Below the pieces are notes generated by a model. That model was given only the letters and a program-made list of their open reading frames with translations, was not told the origin of the DNA and made no database searches. Positions 1 through 8,073 of a stretch of 45,865 nucleotides of DNA are shown in pieces. Each line of letters starts with the position of its first letter. The first letter of the stretch is position 1. The position numbers were made by a program, and so were the translations under genes. This DNA is from Myxococcales bacterium. GTDB lineage: Bacteria > Myxococcota_A > Polyangia > Polyangiales > Polyangiaceae. The DNA lies in NCBI GenBank assembly GCA_013297655.1, contig JAAFHV010000043.1, positions 1 to 45,865 on the forward strand, given 5' to 3'.

Positions 1-333
1 ACTCCCATGTACGACGTGCGCGACCTCGGCGTCCGCGCGCAAGATCCGACCGGGCCGCAGTATTCGTCCGCGCTTGCCGTCGATGGGTATGGCCTCCTCC
101 ACCTCGCCTACGTTCGGCCCACGTCCGACACCCGCTGCGCGATAGGCTACATGCGCCAAACCCGCAAAGCGGGGGTCGTCACCTGGCTCGACGACGGCGT
201 GACCGACAACCTCCCCTGCGAGGACTACACCGGAGTCCGGATCGCCCTCGCGGTCGACGAGAAGGGGAGGCCGCATATTGGCTACGCGGTCGCGGGCCAA
301 GGCTTGTTCTACGCCACCCGATTCGATCGTTGA
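1..333 (+). CDS. C-terminal part of an exported beta-propeller-like protein (partial)
   Basis: The reading frame is open from the left edge of the window to a TGA at 331-333, so the gene starts outside. The visible part contains two similar segments, 'SSALAVDGYGLLHLAYV' and 'RIALAVDEKGRPHIGYA', the second followed by 'GLFYATR'. This pattern (hydrophobic strand, D-x-x-G, H-[IL]-[AG]-Y, then L-x-Y-A) is typical of repeats in secreted myxobacterial proteins that fold as beta-propellers. Two Cys residues suggest an extracytoplasmic location. No catalytic residues can be named from this fragment, so its function is unknown. It could equally be the tail of a larger sialidase-like or WD-like repeat protein. 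Confidence 0.6.
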   Translation, partial: TPMYDVRDLGVRAQDPTGPQYSSALAVDGYGLLHLAYVRPTSDTRCAIGYMRQTRKAGVVTWLDDGVTDNLPCEDYTGVRIALAVDEKGRPHIGYAVAGQGLFYATRFDR

Positions 334-367
334 GCTCGGACGTGCGGCGCTTCCGCGGCTCCGAGCT

Positions 368-961
368 TCACGGCGTGCAGCCGTAGCGGGCGAGCGCGGC
401 GGCGGTGGTCTCGCCGTCGTCGAGCTTTCGCACCGCGCGGGCGACGCCGTCCCACTCGAGACCGTCGATGCACCAGCCGGGGTTCTCGGTCTTGCCCGGC
501 TCGGGCGCGACGCCGATCGCGAACACGTCTCCTACTTGCCACTCCAAGAAGCAGGCGTGCTCCCCATAGTGGACGACCCGCGCGCTCGAGCAGCCGCCGA
601 CCCGCACGAGCGTGACGTGCGTGCCGCCCGCCCCGGAGCACTCTTCGGCGACCTCGACCGCCCTGTACACGCCGACCGCGCGCGCGAGCCCGAACGCCTT
701 GAGGTTCGCCTCCGCGTCACCGTCGTAGAGGCCACATTGGCCCACCTTCCCGGCCGGCACCGGGCTCACCGGACTAGACGTTGGTGCCGAGGGAGGTGAG
801 GACGTGGGCACCGGCGCGCCGGTCGACGGAGGCGAAGAGGTGGGCCCGCTCGTCGCGGTGGACGTAGGCACGACCCCCGCAGGAGTGCCCTCGTCGAGGA
901 CCTTGCCCCCGCACGCAGCGACGAGAAAAAAGGCGGCGGAGACGGAAGCTAGGCGACGCAT
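368..961 (-). CDS. Lipoprotein with Ser/Thr/Pro linker, unknown function
   Basis: The protein has 197 residues. The ATG at 961 is chosen because it opens directly into a lipoprotein signal peptide (MRRLAS, then a hydrophobic run ending in the lipobox LVAAC). The frame stays open upstream, but that extension has no sensible sequence. After the lipobox come about 45 residues of repetitive Thr/Ser/Pro linker with a recurring T-S-S-P motif. A compact domain of about 130 residues with six Cys then follows, and probably forms disulphides. I do not recognise the domain. The protein should be anchored to a membrane with the domain exposed in the periplasm or at the cell surface. The next gene on the same strand (1057-1764) is also a Cys-rich lipoprotein, but the two share no obvious sequence. 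Confidence 0.75.
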   Translation of the reverse strand: MRRLASVSAAFFLVAACGGKVLDEGTPAGVVPTSTATSGPTSSPPSTGAPVPTSSPPSAPTSSPVSPVPAGKVGQCGLYDGDAEANLKAFGLARAVGVYRAVEVAEECSGAGGTHVTLVRVGGCSSARVVHYGEHACFLEWQVGDVFAIGVAPEPGKTENPGWCIDGLEWDGVARAVRKLDDGETTAAALARYGCTP

Positions 962-1010
962 GCGCGAGAGGTTAGCACGCAAAAACGGGCCGCGCCGGGG
1001 CCCACGATAG

Positions 1011-1033
1011 GTGCGTAGGTGCGTAGGTGCGTG
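1011..1033. repeat. Short tandem 8-bp repeat
   Basis: The unit gtgcgtag occurs at 1011-1018 and 1019-1026, followed by a partial copy (gtgcgtg) at 1027-1033. It lies in the gap between two lipoprotein genes. No function is suggested. Confidence 0.6.
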
Positions 1034-1056
1034 ATGCACGTGGCTCGCGGGCCAGG

Positions 1057-1764
1057 TCAGCTCCCGCACAGGTACGTGGCCACTTTGACGATCGACTCTT
1101 GGCTGGACGCGCCGCGGCAGACGGGGATCCATACGCTCGCGTTCGCGTCGACGGCTTGGTTGCACGCGGCGTCGACGGTGAACGCGCAGACGGCGGTCTT
1201 CGCGGCGTCCGCGCACGCCTTCTTCGTGGCCTCGCTGCAGGTCGCGCAGACCGTGCTCGTGCACGTCGCCTGTCTGGAGAGCGGCACGGTGCACGCAGGT
1301 CGATTCGATACGAGCGCTGCGCAAGCGGCCTCGTTGGCGGCGAGGGCGGACTCGGAGACGGGAATCAGCGCCCCGACGGGGGTGGTCTTCGGATCGTCGC
1401 CGTCGAGCACGCCGAACATGCATCGCGCGCAGCTACGATTGGCGACGATCCAGGCGTCGCAGTCTGCGGTCGCGGCGATGCATTTGGCGTAGCCCTCGGT
1501 GATCTGCGGCGCCGTACACGCCCCCGCGCGGACAGAGGGAGCGATGCCCTCGACGACGAGCGCGGCGTCGTCCTGATAACAGGCGAGACCGGTCGGCTTC
1601 GTGTCTGCCGCCGCGTCGAGGGGAGTCGCGTCCGGGAGCGGGGCGCTCGAATCTCCCTCGACCGAGGCGTCGGCGTCGGTGGCTGGGGACACCGAAGAGC
1701 TGCACGCCGTCGCGACGACGAACGCTCCCACCACGATCGCGCAGACGAGGGCCTTGTGGAGCAT
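1057..1764 (-). CDS. Cys-rich lipoprotein, unknown function
   Basis: The protein has 235 residues. It begins with a signal peptide (MLHKALVC and a hydrophobic core) ending in a lipobox at VATAC, followed by an Asp/Ala/Ser-rich linker of about 40 residues. The mature part contains about 16 Cys, with spacings such as C-A-R-C and C-A-T-C. This arrangement recurs in secreted myxobacterial proteins and suggests a disulphide-stabilised helical domain. No enzyme motif is visible. The start is supported by the signal peptide. The gene lies downstream of the amylase gene on the same strand, 86 bp after its stop codon, so co-transcription is possible but unproven. Confidence 0.75.
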   Translation of the reverse strand: MLHKALVCAIVVGAFVVATACSSSVSPATDADASVEGDSSAPLPDATPLDAAADTKPTGLACYQDDAALVVEGIAPSVRAGACTAPQITEGYAKCIAATADCDAWIVANRSCARCMFGVLDGDDPKTTPVGALIPVSESALAANEAACAALVSNRPACTVPLSRQATCTSTVCATCSEATKKACADAAKTAVCAFTVDAACNQAVDANASVWIPVCRGASSQESIVKVATYLCGS

Positions 1765-1850
1765 GCCGAACGATCTCCCTCCTCCATGCGCGCCGTCAAG
1801 GCGAACGTCGTCGAAGGGGGCTCCGCGCGCGGCGTCGAATCAGCGACCGC

Positions 1851-3668
1851 TCAGGGCACGACCTGCTCTTGGGGCACGAGGATTCGTGTGCTTTGCGGGG
1901 GAACGCTGACCTTGATGGTCTTGTCGGCGCCCACGGTGAAGGTGGGCTTCTGCGGGTCCATCACGTCGACCAAGACGATACCGGCGGTGAGGCTCGTCGC
2001 CATCGCTTTGCCGCCCGCCTCCGTGACGCCCTCTTTTTTGCCATTCGAGTTCGCGACGACGAGGGCATACGCGTTTCCTGCGTCGCCGCCGGTGCGCTCG
2101 AAGGCGAACATTCCCGCGTCGGGCTCGTCCTTCGTGCTCGTGGTGGAGAAGATCACGCTCTGGTCACCACGCCGGAGCGCGGCGTAGCTCTTCCGGATGC
2201 GCGCGAGCTTGGAGAAGTGCAAGAAGGTGTCGCCCGTGGTCTTGAACTCGGTGTCCCACAGCACCTCGCGGTTCGCCGGATCGTTGCCACCGGCGAAGTC
2301 TTGCTCGGTGCCGTAATAGAGGCAGGGAATGCCCTCTTCCGTCATGAGGAGCGAGAGCGCGTTACGAAGGGAGGCCTTCTTCTCTTGTTCGTTTCCGCGT
2401 GCGAAAAACAGGAATCGCGCGACGTCGTGGTTGTCGATGAAGTTCACGAGCGCTTTGGTCGGCGGAATGCCCACGCCGTTCTCTTGCGGCTCCGCGGCGT
2501 AGTTCTTCGGCCGTTCGCCCCACAGATCGGCGATCTGTTTCGTGCCCTTCTGCTCGGCGTCGTTCGCGTACTGGTAAACGTCGCGATAAACCTGGAAGTG
2601 TTGCGAGAAGTAAAACACGCTGTCGAGGCGGTTCTTCTGGGTGTAGCTCCCGAGGAGCTTGTCGTTGCCGTCGAACGCCTCGCCGAACATGAGGAAGTTC
2701 TTCTTCCCCAAGGCCGCGAGCCGCTTACGAACGGCGGGGGCGAACATCTCCCAGAACTCGTATTCCACATGCTTCACGGTGTCGATCCGGAAGCCGTCGA
2801 GGTCGGTCAGCTCCACCCAGCGGGCGTAGGCGTCGACCATCGCCTCGCGGACCTCCGGGCTCTCCGTGTTCACGTCCTTCAGGCCGCCGGGGAAGTCCCC
2901 CAAGAGGCGCTGTTGGTCGTCGTCGTAGTTCAATATGCGTCCGAAGCCGTGATACCCCTCGAGCCGCCCGAGGATGCCCGGCTGCGGCGGCACGCGGTTG
3001 ATGCTCGGATCTTGGATGAAAATGAGGGGCGCGCGCCCCGCGTTGCCGAGCGAAGTCGCGGCCTGAACCCCGCGCGGATCCCAGTCCGGATCGAACTCCG
3101 AGACGCGCTCCACCTTCGACGTGGACCCGGTTCCGCCGATGTAGATATCGGCCTTTCCGTTCAGGTTCATGTCGTAGAAGAACGCCTGCCCCATGTGGTT
3201 CGTCACGATGTCGAGCACCACCTTCAGCTTGCGCTTGTGGGCCTCCGCGACGAGCTGACGAAGATCGGCGAGCTCGCCGAAGTGGGGATTCGTCTTGGTG
3301 AGGTCTTGTGCCCAGTAGCCGTGATACCCGTCTACGTCGGCGTCGGTCTCCACGTTCTTCACGACGGGAGAAATCCAGAGCGTGGTGACGCCGAGGCTCT
3401 CGATGTAATCGAGGTGCTCCACCATGCCGAGCCAGTCGCCGCCTTGGTAGCGCGCGAGCGCGCCGGGCCGCACTTGGAAGTCGTTGTTCACGGTGCCGTT
3501 CGCGAAGCGGTCGACGAGCACTTGGTAAATGACCTCGTCGCGCCAATCGCCGACCCGCGTGCCGAGCACGGGCTGCGCGCCCTCCTCCGGGATCGATACA
3601 CATGCCGTCTGGTTCACGAACGCAGACAGCGCGACGGACAGGGCGAGGACGGTGGTGGCTTTTTTCAT
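1851..3668 (-). CDS. GH13 alpha-amylase family lipoprotein
   Basis: The protein has 605 residues. The ATG at 3668 is preferred because it opens a signal peptide (MKKATT) with a lipobox-like N-Q-T-A-C, and because the longer open frame would overlap the porin gene. All four GH13 signature regions are visible: DIVTNHMG (region I), GFRIDTVKH (region II, with the nucleophile Asp), FGEAFDG (region III, acid/base Glu) and FIDNHDVARF (region IV). The enzyme should cleave alpha-1,4-glucans or maltodextrins outside the inner membrane, probably tethered by lipid. The C-terminal roughly 100 residues form the usual beta-sandwich. The maltoporin gene lies 61 bp upstream on the same strand, so the pair probably works as a starch/maltodextrin degradation and uptake unit. 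Substrate specificity (amylase, cyclomaltodextrinase or neopullulanase type) cannot be decided by eye. Confidence 0.92.
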   Translation of the reverse strand: MKKATTVLALSVALSAFVNQTACVSIPEEGAQPVLGTRVGDWRDEVIYQVLVDRFANGTVNNDFQVRPGALARYQGGDWLGMVEHLDYIESLGVTTLWISPVVKNVETDADVDGYHGYWAQDLTKTNPHFGELADLRQLVAEAHKRKLKVVLDIVTNHMGQAFFYDMNLNGKADIYIGGTGSTSKVERVSEFDPDWDPRGVQAATSLGNAGRAPLIFIQDPSINRVPPQPGILGRLEGYHGFGRILNYDDDQQRLLGDFPGGLKDVNTESPEVREAMVDAYARWVELTDLDGFRIDTVKHVEYEFWEMFAPAVRKRLAALGKKNFLMFGEAFDGNDKLLGSYTQKNRLDSVFYFSQHFQVYRDVYQYANDAEQKGTKQIADLWGERPKNYAAEPQENGVGIPPTKALVNFIDNHDVARFLFFARGNEQEKKASLRNALSLLMTEEGIPCLYYGTEQDFAGGNDPANREVLWDTEFKTTGDTFLHFSKLARIRKSYAALRRGDQSVIFSTTSTKDEPDAGMFAFERTGGDAGNAYALVVANSNGKKEGVTEAGGKAMATSLTAGIVLVDVMDPQKPTFTVGADKTIKVSVPPQSTRILVPQEQVVP

Positions 3669-3729
3669 CGCTTGGGCTCGGGCGAAGGGTCGCTTCGGAG
3701 GGACGGGGGCTTCCGGTCGCGGGCGGCGA

Positions 3730-5400
3730 TCACGGGTACGAGCTCGAGTTGAACCACCACTCGGCGCCGATACCGAGGTAGTGATCGACGCCGCGCTGGG
3801 CGACGATGTCTTCGGCGGCATAGAGGCGCTTGGCCCCGCTGTCGCGCGCGGTGAGGGCGTAAAGGAGGCGAATCTGCGGGCGCTTGAAGGTGCCGCGCCC
3901 CGAGGGCGAGAAGAAGGGCATCACCGCGAAACGACCGACCTGCGCCGTGAGCGGGCCGTCGGTGTTGGGGTCGATGACCTGGAGCCTACGCTGCTGATAG
4001 CTGCCTTCGATCGACATGCCGAAGTGGTCGTTGAAGAAGAACGAGGGCCGCGCGACGACGGCGCCTTCGTCGTACTTCTGAGTCGTCGAGGTGTCGGTCG
4101 AGGCGTCGCGGAAGAAGCGCACGTAGCCGCCCCACGCGACCGCGAACGGCCCCTGCTCGATGTTGCCGGAGAACGCGATGCGGGTGTCGCTCGCGCCGGC
4201 GGTGCTGCGGTCGATGGTGAACGTGGTGGGCGACTCGAGCGGATCGTAGGCCGCGATGCCGCGCGCGTGGCGGAGGAAGAGGTGCGCGTGGGTGTCACGC
4301 TTGCCTGTAAAGTAGGTGAGCTGACTGCCAATCATGAACCCGGTGTCGGACGGGAGATCGCGGTCGCGCTGGGTGAGCGGATCTTGGAATACGCCGGACG
4401 AGATTTGGTGCGCCTCGCCGTAGAGCGAAACTTTGAAGCCCTGGTCGTCGTCGGCGAAGAAGCGCGCTTGCGGCCCGTTCTTGAAGAGCTGCGTGATTTT
4501 CAGCGTCTCCACCATGCGCGGGCGATCGAGCTTGGTGACGTTCACCGTGCCGAAGCCGAACGGAGCGACGACCGGCACCTGCTGGAACTGGTAGGGGTTG
4601 TCGAGGCGCTGCTGGCCCATGTGGACCGCCAAGATGGTCTTGCCGGCTTTGGAGTCGAACGAGCCGAACGCGCCGCCGCCGACGGTGTTCTGGTTGTCGA
4701 GTGGCCACCAGTTGAGAAGATAGATGTCGTCGCCGCGGTACATGCGCGAGCCGGCCCAGAGATTGATCTTCTCGTAGCTGCCCTGCGCGTAGAGGTTGCG
4801 CACCCCGATCGCGTTCATCGAGTTGCCGTTGAAGTGGAAAAACGGCGGAAACAGCGCGAGCGTGGCGACGACGCGGCCCTTCGTTTTTTCGCTCCACGTG
4901 TCTTCGCGACGGAGCTCGAGCTCGGCGTAGCTGCCCTCGTCCACCACGCGCGGACCGAAGGCGACGATGTTGGACCCGCGACCGAGGCGGCCCTGGAGAT
5001 CCGTCGCCGCCCACACACGGCCGTAAGAGCCGAACTCGAAGTGCCCTTCGTGCCCGCTGCTGGGAGCAGGCAGGTAAGGGGAGGGCGCCGGGGAGGTGAT
5101 GCTGTTGCCAGTGGAAGCACCCTGGCTTCCCGCCGAGTCGACCGGGCGAACGCGCGAGTCGTCCACCGGCGGTGGCTTCGCGGCGGCGGGCGCGACCTGG
5201 GAGCCCTGCGCGCCGCGCGGCTCAAGCGGTGTCACGCGCGAGTCGTCCGTAGGGACGGGGGCGTTCGGTGGGGGGGCGCTCGCCGGGGCGGGCGGAGCTT
5301 GCGCAACCGCGCCGAACGAGACGAGCGAGGTCGCGACCAGAGGCGCGACGAAAAAGAGCGAACGATGGAGAAGACGCGCCACGGACCACCGAATTAGCAT
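3730..5400 (-). CDS. LamB-type maltoporin, outer-membrane carbohydrate channel
   Basis: The protein has 556 residues from the ATG at 5400; an in-frame start at 5430 is also possible, and neither has a clear ribosome-binding site. A signal peptide ending near AVAQA is followed by about 75 residues of Pro/Ala-rich linker containing the repeat D-D-S-R-V. The beta-barrel then begins at FEFGSYGRVW. LamB hallmarks are present: YAELEL near the start, an R-x-Y-R-G-D-D-I block with WW-x-LDN, RPQIRLLYAL near the end, and a terminal aromatic strand (GIGAEWWF). These point to a trimeric porin for maltodextrin-like sugars in the outer membrane. The Pro-rich N-terminal spacer is longer than in enterobacterial LamB and might sit in the periplasm. 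The amylase gene follows at 61 bp. Confidence 0.85.
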   Translation of the reverse strand: MLIRWSVARLLHRSLFFVAPLVATSLVSFGAVAQAPPAPASAPPPNAPVPTDDSRVTPLEPRGAQGSQVAPAAAKPPPVDDSRVRPVDSAGSQGASTGNSITSPAPSPYLPAPSSGHEGHFEFGSYGRVWAATDLQGRLGRGSNIVAFGPRVVDEGSYAELELRREDTWSEKTKGRVVATLALFPPFFHFNGNSMNAIGVRNLYAQGSYEKINLWAGSRMYRGDDIYLLNWWPLDNQNTVGGGAFGSFDSKAGKTILAVHMGQQRLDNPYQFQQVPVVAPFGFGTVNVTKLDRPRMVETLKITQLFKNGPQARFFADDDQGFKVSLYGEAHQISSGVFQDPLTQRDRDLPSDTGFMIGSQLTYFTGKRDTHAHLFLRHARGIAAYDPLESPTTFTIDRSTAGASDTRIAFSGNIEQGPFAVAWGGYVRFFRDASTDTSTTQKYDEGAVVARPSFFFNDHFGMSIEGSYQQRRLQVIDPNTDGPLTAQVGRFAVMPFFSPSGRGTFKRPQIRLLYALTARDSGAKRLYAAEDIVAQRGVDHYLGIGAEWWFNSSSYP

Positions 5401-5585
5401 GCCCGTAGGCACCGGCCACCTAAAAGTCACTCAGGGGTGCGTGACGCATTGCGCACGGCGAAAAAAGGGGGTTCGGCGCTCGCCGAATCGCTGGCGGGGC
5501 CCCGTTTCGACGACGCCGCGGTAGCCTCGGGCATGCCCGTCGCCGTGGTCACGACGCTGCCCGCCGTCATCCCGCGGGCCACAGC

Positions 5586-5888
5586 GTGGAGGTCATCTGG
5601 TACGTCGAGCTCGCCGATCCGTCGCGCGAGCTCGCTGAGCCTCGGATCCTCGATCTCGATACGATGATCGAGTACGGCGCCGCCGTGCACCACACGTCGG
5701 AGCCGCCCGAGCTCGGCGTACCGACGCCCGCTCTCCCGGTCGGCGTGCGGTCCGGCCTCCGTCGCATCCGAACGCTGCGCGGCACGGTGCGCCGTTGCAT
5801 CGTCACGCAGGTGCGCGGGTACGAGGGGCTGCAAACTCGCGTCACATTGCTCGTGGAGCCGCACTCGCCGACTACCCCCTACCGCTGA
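5586..5888 (+). CDS. Hypothetical 100-residue protein
   Basis: The frame begins with GTG at 5586, has strong G/C third positions throughout and ends at TGA 5886-5888. The protein is unrecognised. It contains an acidic first half (VELADPSRELAEPRILDLD) and a strand-rich second half (GTVRRCIVTQVRGYEG, then TRVTLLVEP). An ATG at 5533 lies in a different frame whose first 18 codons also look coding. A one-base deletion near 5580 could therefore have split a slightly longer gene, but this is speculation. The gene stands alone between the divergent maltoporin gene and the convergent GNAT gene. Confidence 0.5.
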   Translation: MEVIWYVELADPSRELAEPRILDLDTMIEYGAAVHHTSEPPELGVPTPALPVGVRSGLRRIRTLRGTVRRCIVTQVRGYEGLQTRVTLLVEPHSPTTPYR

Positions 5889-5929
5889 GCCCTGCGCAGG
5901 CTGGGCCGAGAATTGCCGCTCGTCGGCGC

Positions 5930-6418
5930 TTATTCGGGAGTCGGTTTCGGGAGCTCGGCCGTCATTTCGAGCATGGTCGTGCGGAACCCTAGTTTGGCAA
6001 AGAGCCTTTGTGCGTTTTCGTTCTGGGTCGCGGTCAGCAACACCACACGAGGAGCGCCGCGGCGGGTCATCTCCGCTTGGATCGCGCGGACCAGCGCCTC
6101 GCCCACACCGCGCCCCCGCGCGCGATCGTCGACATAGATATCGTGGAGCTTCCCGCAGGCGTCGAGGAGCGCGAAGTAGTCGCGACCCTCGAGGGTGCCG
6201 TACACGTAACCCATCAGCTCGCCGTCGACGAACGCAGCGAGGAGCACCGTCTTCGGATCGCCGAGCACCCGCGGCAGGAAGCGCGCGTATCCCGCCGCCG
6301 GATCGTCGAGGTGAAGGAAGCGCTCTTGGTCGAACGCCTCGTGCTGCGCGACCAACATGCCTGCGAGGCGCGCGACGGCGGGGATCTCATCGAGCGTGGG
6401 AGGGCGAACGACCACCAT
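5930..6418 (-). CDS. GNAT-family N-acetyltransferase
   Basis: The protein has 162 residues from the ATG at 6418, chosen because the family's first strand (MVVVRPPTLDEIPAVARL) starts there; the longer frame adds only low-complexity sequence. The acetyl-CoA-binding motif A is clear: LHDIYVDDRARGRGVGEALV, with the R-x-x-G-x-G/A signature. It is followed by motif B, 'NAQRLFAKLGFR'. The enzyme should transfer an acetyl group from acetyl-CoA to an amine, but the substrate cannot be inferred. Length and layout match a single-domain GNAT of the aminoglycoside/diamine-acetyltransferase-like type. It is transcribed away from the DUF2330 array, with a shared upstream region of about 175 bp. Confidence 0.85.
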   Translation of the reverse strand: MVVVRPPTLDEIPAVARLAGMLVAQHEAFDQERFLHLDDPAAGYARFLPRVLGDPKTVLLAAFVDGELMGYVYGTLEGRDYFALLDACGKLHDIYVDDRARGRGVGEALVRAIQAEMTRRGAPRVVLLTATQNENAQRLFAKLGFRTTMLEMTAELPKPTPE

Positions 6419-6593
6419 GGGCGCCGAACGTAGGGGCTCTCGGCCCGCGGAAGAAGCGCGCCGATCGCCGACCCCGGACAGGTCCATGTGCCACCCTGAG
6501 TCGCGACCGCGCTCGACCTCGCTTTCTCCTCGCCGAAGCACGGCAAATCCAGGTGTAGCGGTCGTGGCATGTGCCGTGCATAATCATCGATTG

Positions 6594-7972
6594 ATGAACC
6601 GACTCAAGATGCTCTCATTCGCGGTCGCGCTCGGGTTGGTGGGGGCGTTCGGCGCCACCGTGGTGGCCGAGGGGCGCGCCGAGGCGTGCGGCGGCTGCTT
6701 CGTTCCGGCGGAGGACGCCACGGTCGTGACCGACCACCGCATGATCCTCTCGGTGGGCAACAACGAGAGCACGCTCTACGACCAGATTCGGTACCAAGGT
6801 CTGCCGACCGAGTTTGCCTGGGTGCTCCCGATCTCGGGCGACGCCACGGTTGGCCTCTCCGCCGACACGCTCTTCAGCACCATCGGCGGCTTCACGCAGA
6901 CCACCGTCGTCGCGCCGCCGCAGAACTGTCCGCCGCGCCCGAGCTGCGAGGGGGACGACGAGACCAGCTACACTTCGGGCCGAGACTCCGCGCAATCTCC
7001 CGCTCCGAGCGCGGGCGGCGTGACGGTGACGAAAGAAGAGAACGTAGGCCCCTACGCCACCGTTCAATTGCAATCGACGGACGCGGAGGCCCTCAACAAG
7101 TGGCTCGCGGACAACAAGTTCACGGTGCCCGCGGACGTGAAGCCCGTGATTGCGCAGTATGTGAAGGAGAACTTCAATTTCCTCGCGCTCAAGCTCCGCC
7201 CCGGCGCGAACGTGCAGGCGATGCGCCCCGTGCGCGTGACCACGAAGGGCCCGAACGTGGTGCTCCCGCTTCGCATGGTCGCCGCCGGCACCGGGCCTAT
7301 CGTGGGCATTACGCTCTGGGTCGTGGGCCAAGGCCGCTACGAGCCGACCAACTTCCCTACCTTCGCCGTCAAAGCCGACGAGCTCTTCTGGGATTGGACG
7401 AAGAGCGAGAGCAACTTCAAGGCTCTCCGCGCCGAGCGCGCCGCCGCTGGGAACAACCGAAGCTGGGAGATCGAGAGCGCGTTCCGTTTGCCCGTCGGGC
7501 AGATCACGCTCCCGCTGGAGAACGGGGGCCGCTTCGGCAATGGCGGCAGCGGCGACTACACCGCGATCCCGCCCTCTGGCAACGACCCCGGAAAGTCCGT
7601 CGAAGAGGTGCGCAAGGAAGACCTCGACGTGCTCTTCGGAGGAGCGTCGCGCCCGAGCGACGTCTTCGTCACCCGCATTCGCACCGACATCGCTCACGCC
7701 GCCCTCTCGGAGGACTTGCTCCTTCGCGCCCCCGCCGACCAATCGCTCTTCTCGAACATCCGCCAGGTCACGAAGGAGCTCAACGAGCCGCTCTGTCCTG
7801 TCTATGTAGGGTGCACGCAAAACGGCGTCGCGCCGCGGAGCGAGGCGTTTCGTCGGTCGACGGAGAGCTGCTCCACGACCGGCGCGCTCCCCAAGAGGGT
7901 TTCGCCGCTGCGGCCCTCGGTTTCGTCGGTCTCGCGGTCGTGCGCGCGGGCCGCCGCCGCCGCAAGTCTTGA
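6594..7972 (+). pseudogene. DUF2330 protein, copy 1, frameshifted before its sorting tail
   Basis: The first 433 or so codons match copy 2 (8074-9456) almost residue for residue. They run from a signal peptide (MNRLKML...AEA, then ACGGCFVPAEDATVVTDHR) through the DUF2330 domain to CSTTGALP. At about 7888-7900 the frame is lost. The continuation that matches the paralogues (GFAAAALGFVGLAVV then a GRRRRK tail, stop at 7970-7972) lies in the next frame, as if one base were missing in the c/g-rich stretch. Read without correction, the open frame runs on to 8453 and overlaps the next gene out of frame. A corrected product would have 459 residues, against 460 for copy 2. The lost tail is a Cys + hydrophobic + Arg cluster resembling MYXO-CTERM, so the product would not be anchored. 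Real mutation and sequencing error cannot be told apart here. Confidence 0.8.
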
Positions 7973-8073
7973 GCTCGAAGCGACCTCTCTTCTCTTAACT
8001 CTCGATAGCGTGACCTCGTTCGCCGTCGGCGTACCCGCTACGACGTCGCGCGAGCTCCAAAAGGACGTATCCA

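Noticed and set aside
7880-7905. Programmed -1 ribosomal frameshifting in DUF2330 copy 1
   Set aside because: No X-XXY-YYZ slippery heptamer is in register, and I saw no clear downstream stimulatory structure, so an indel or error is simpler.
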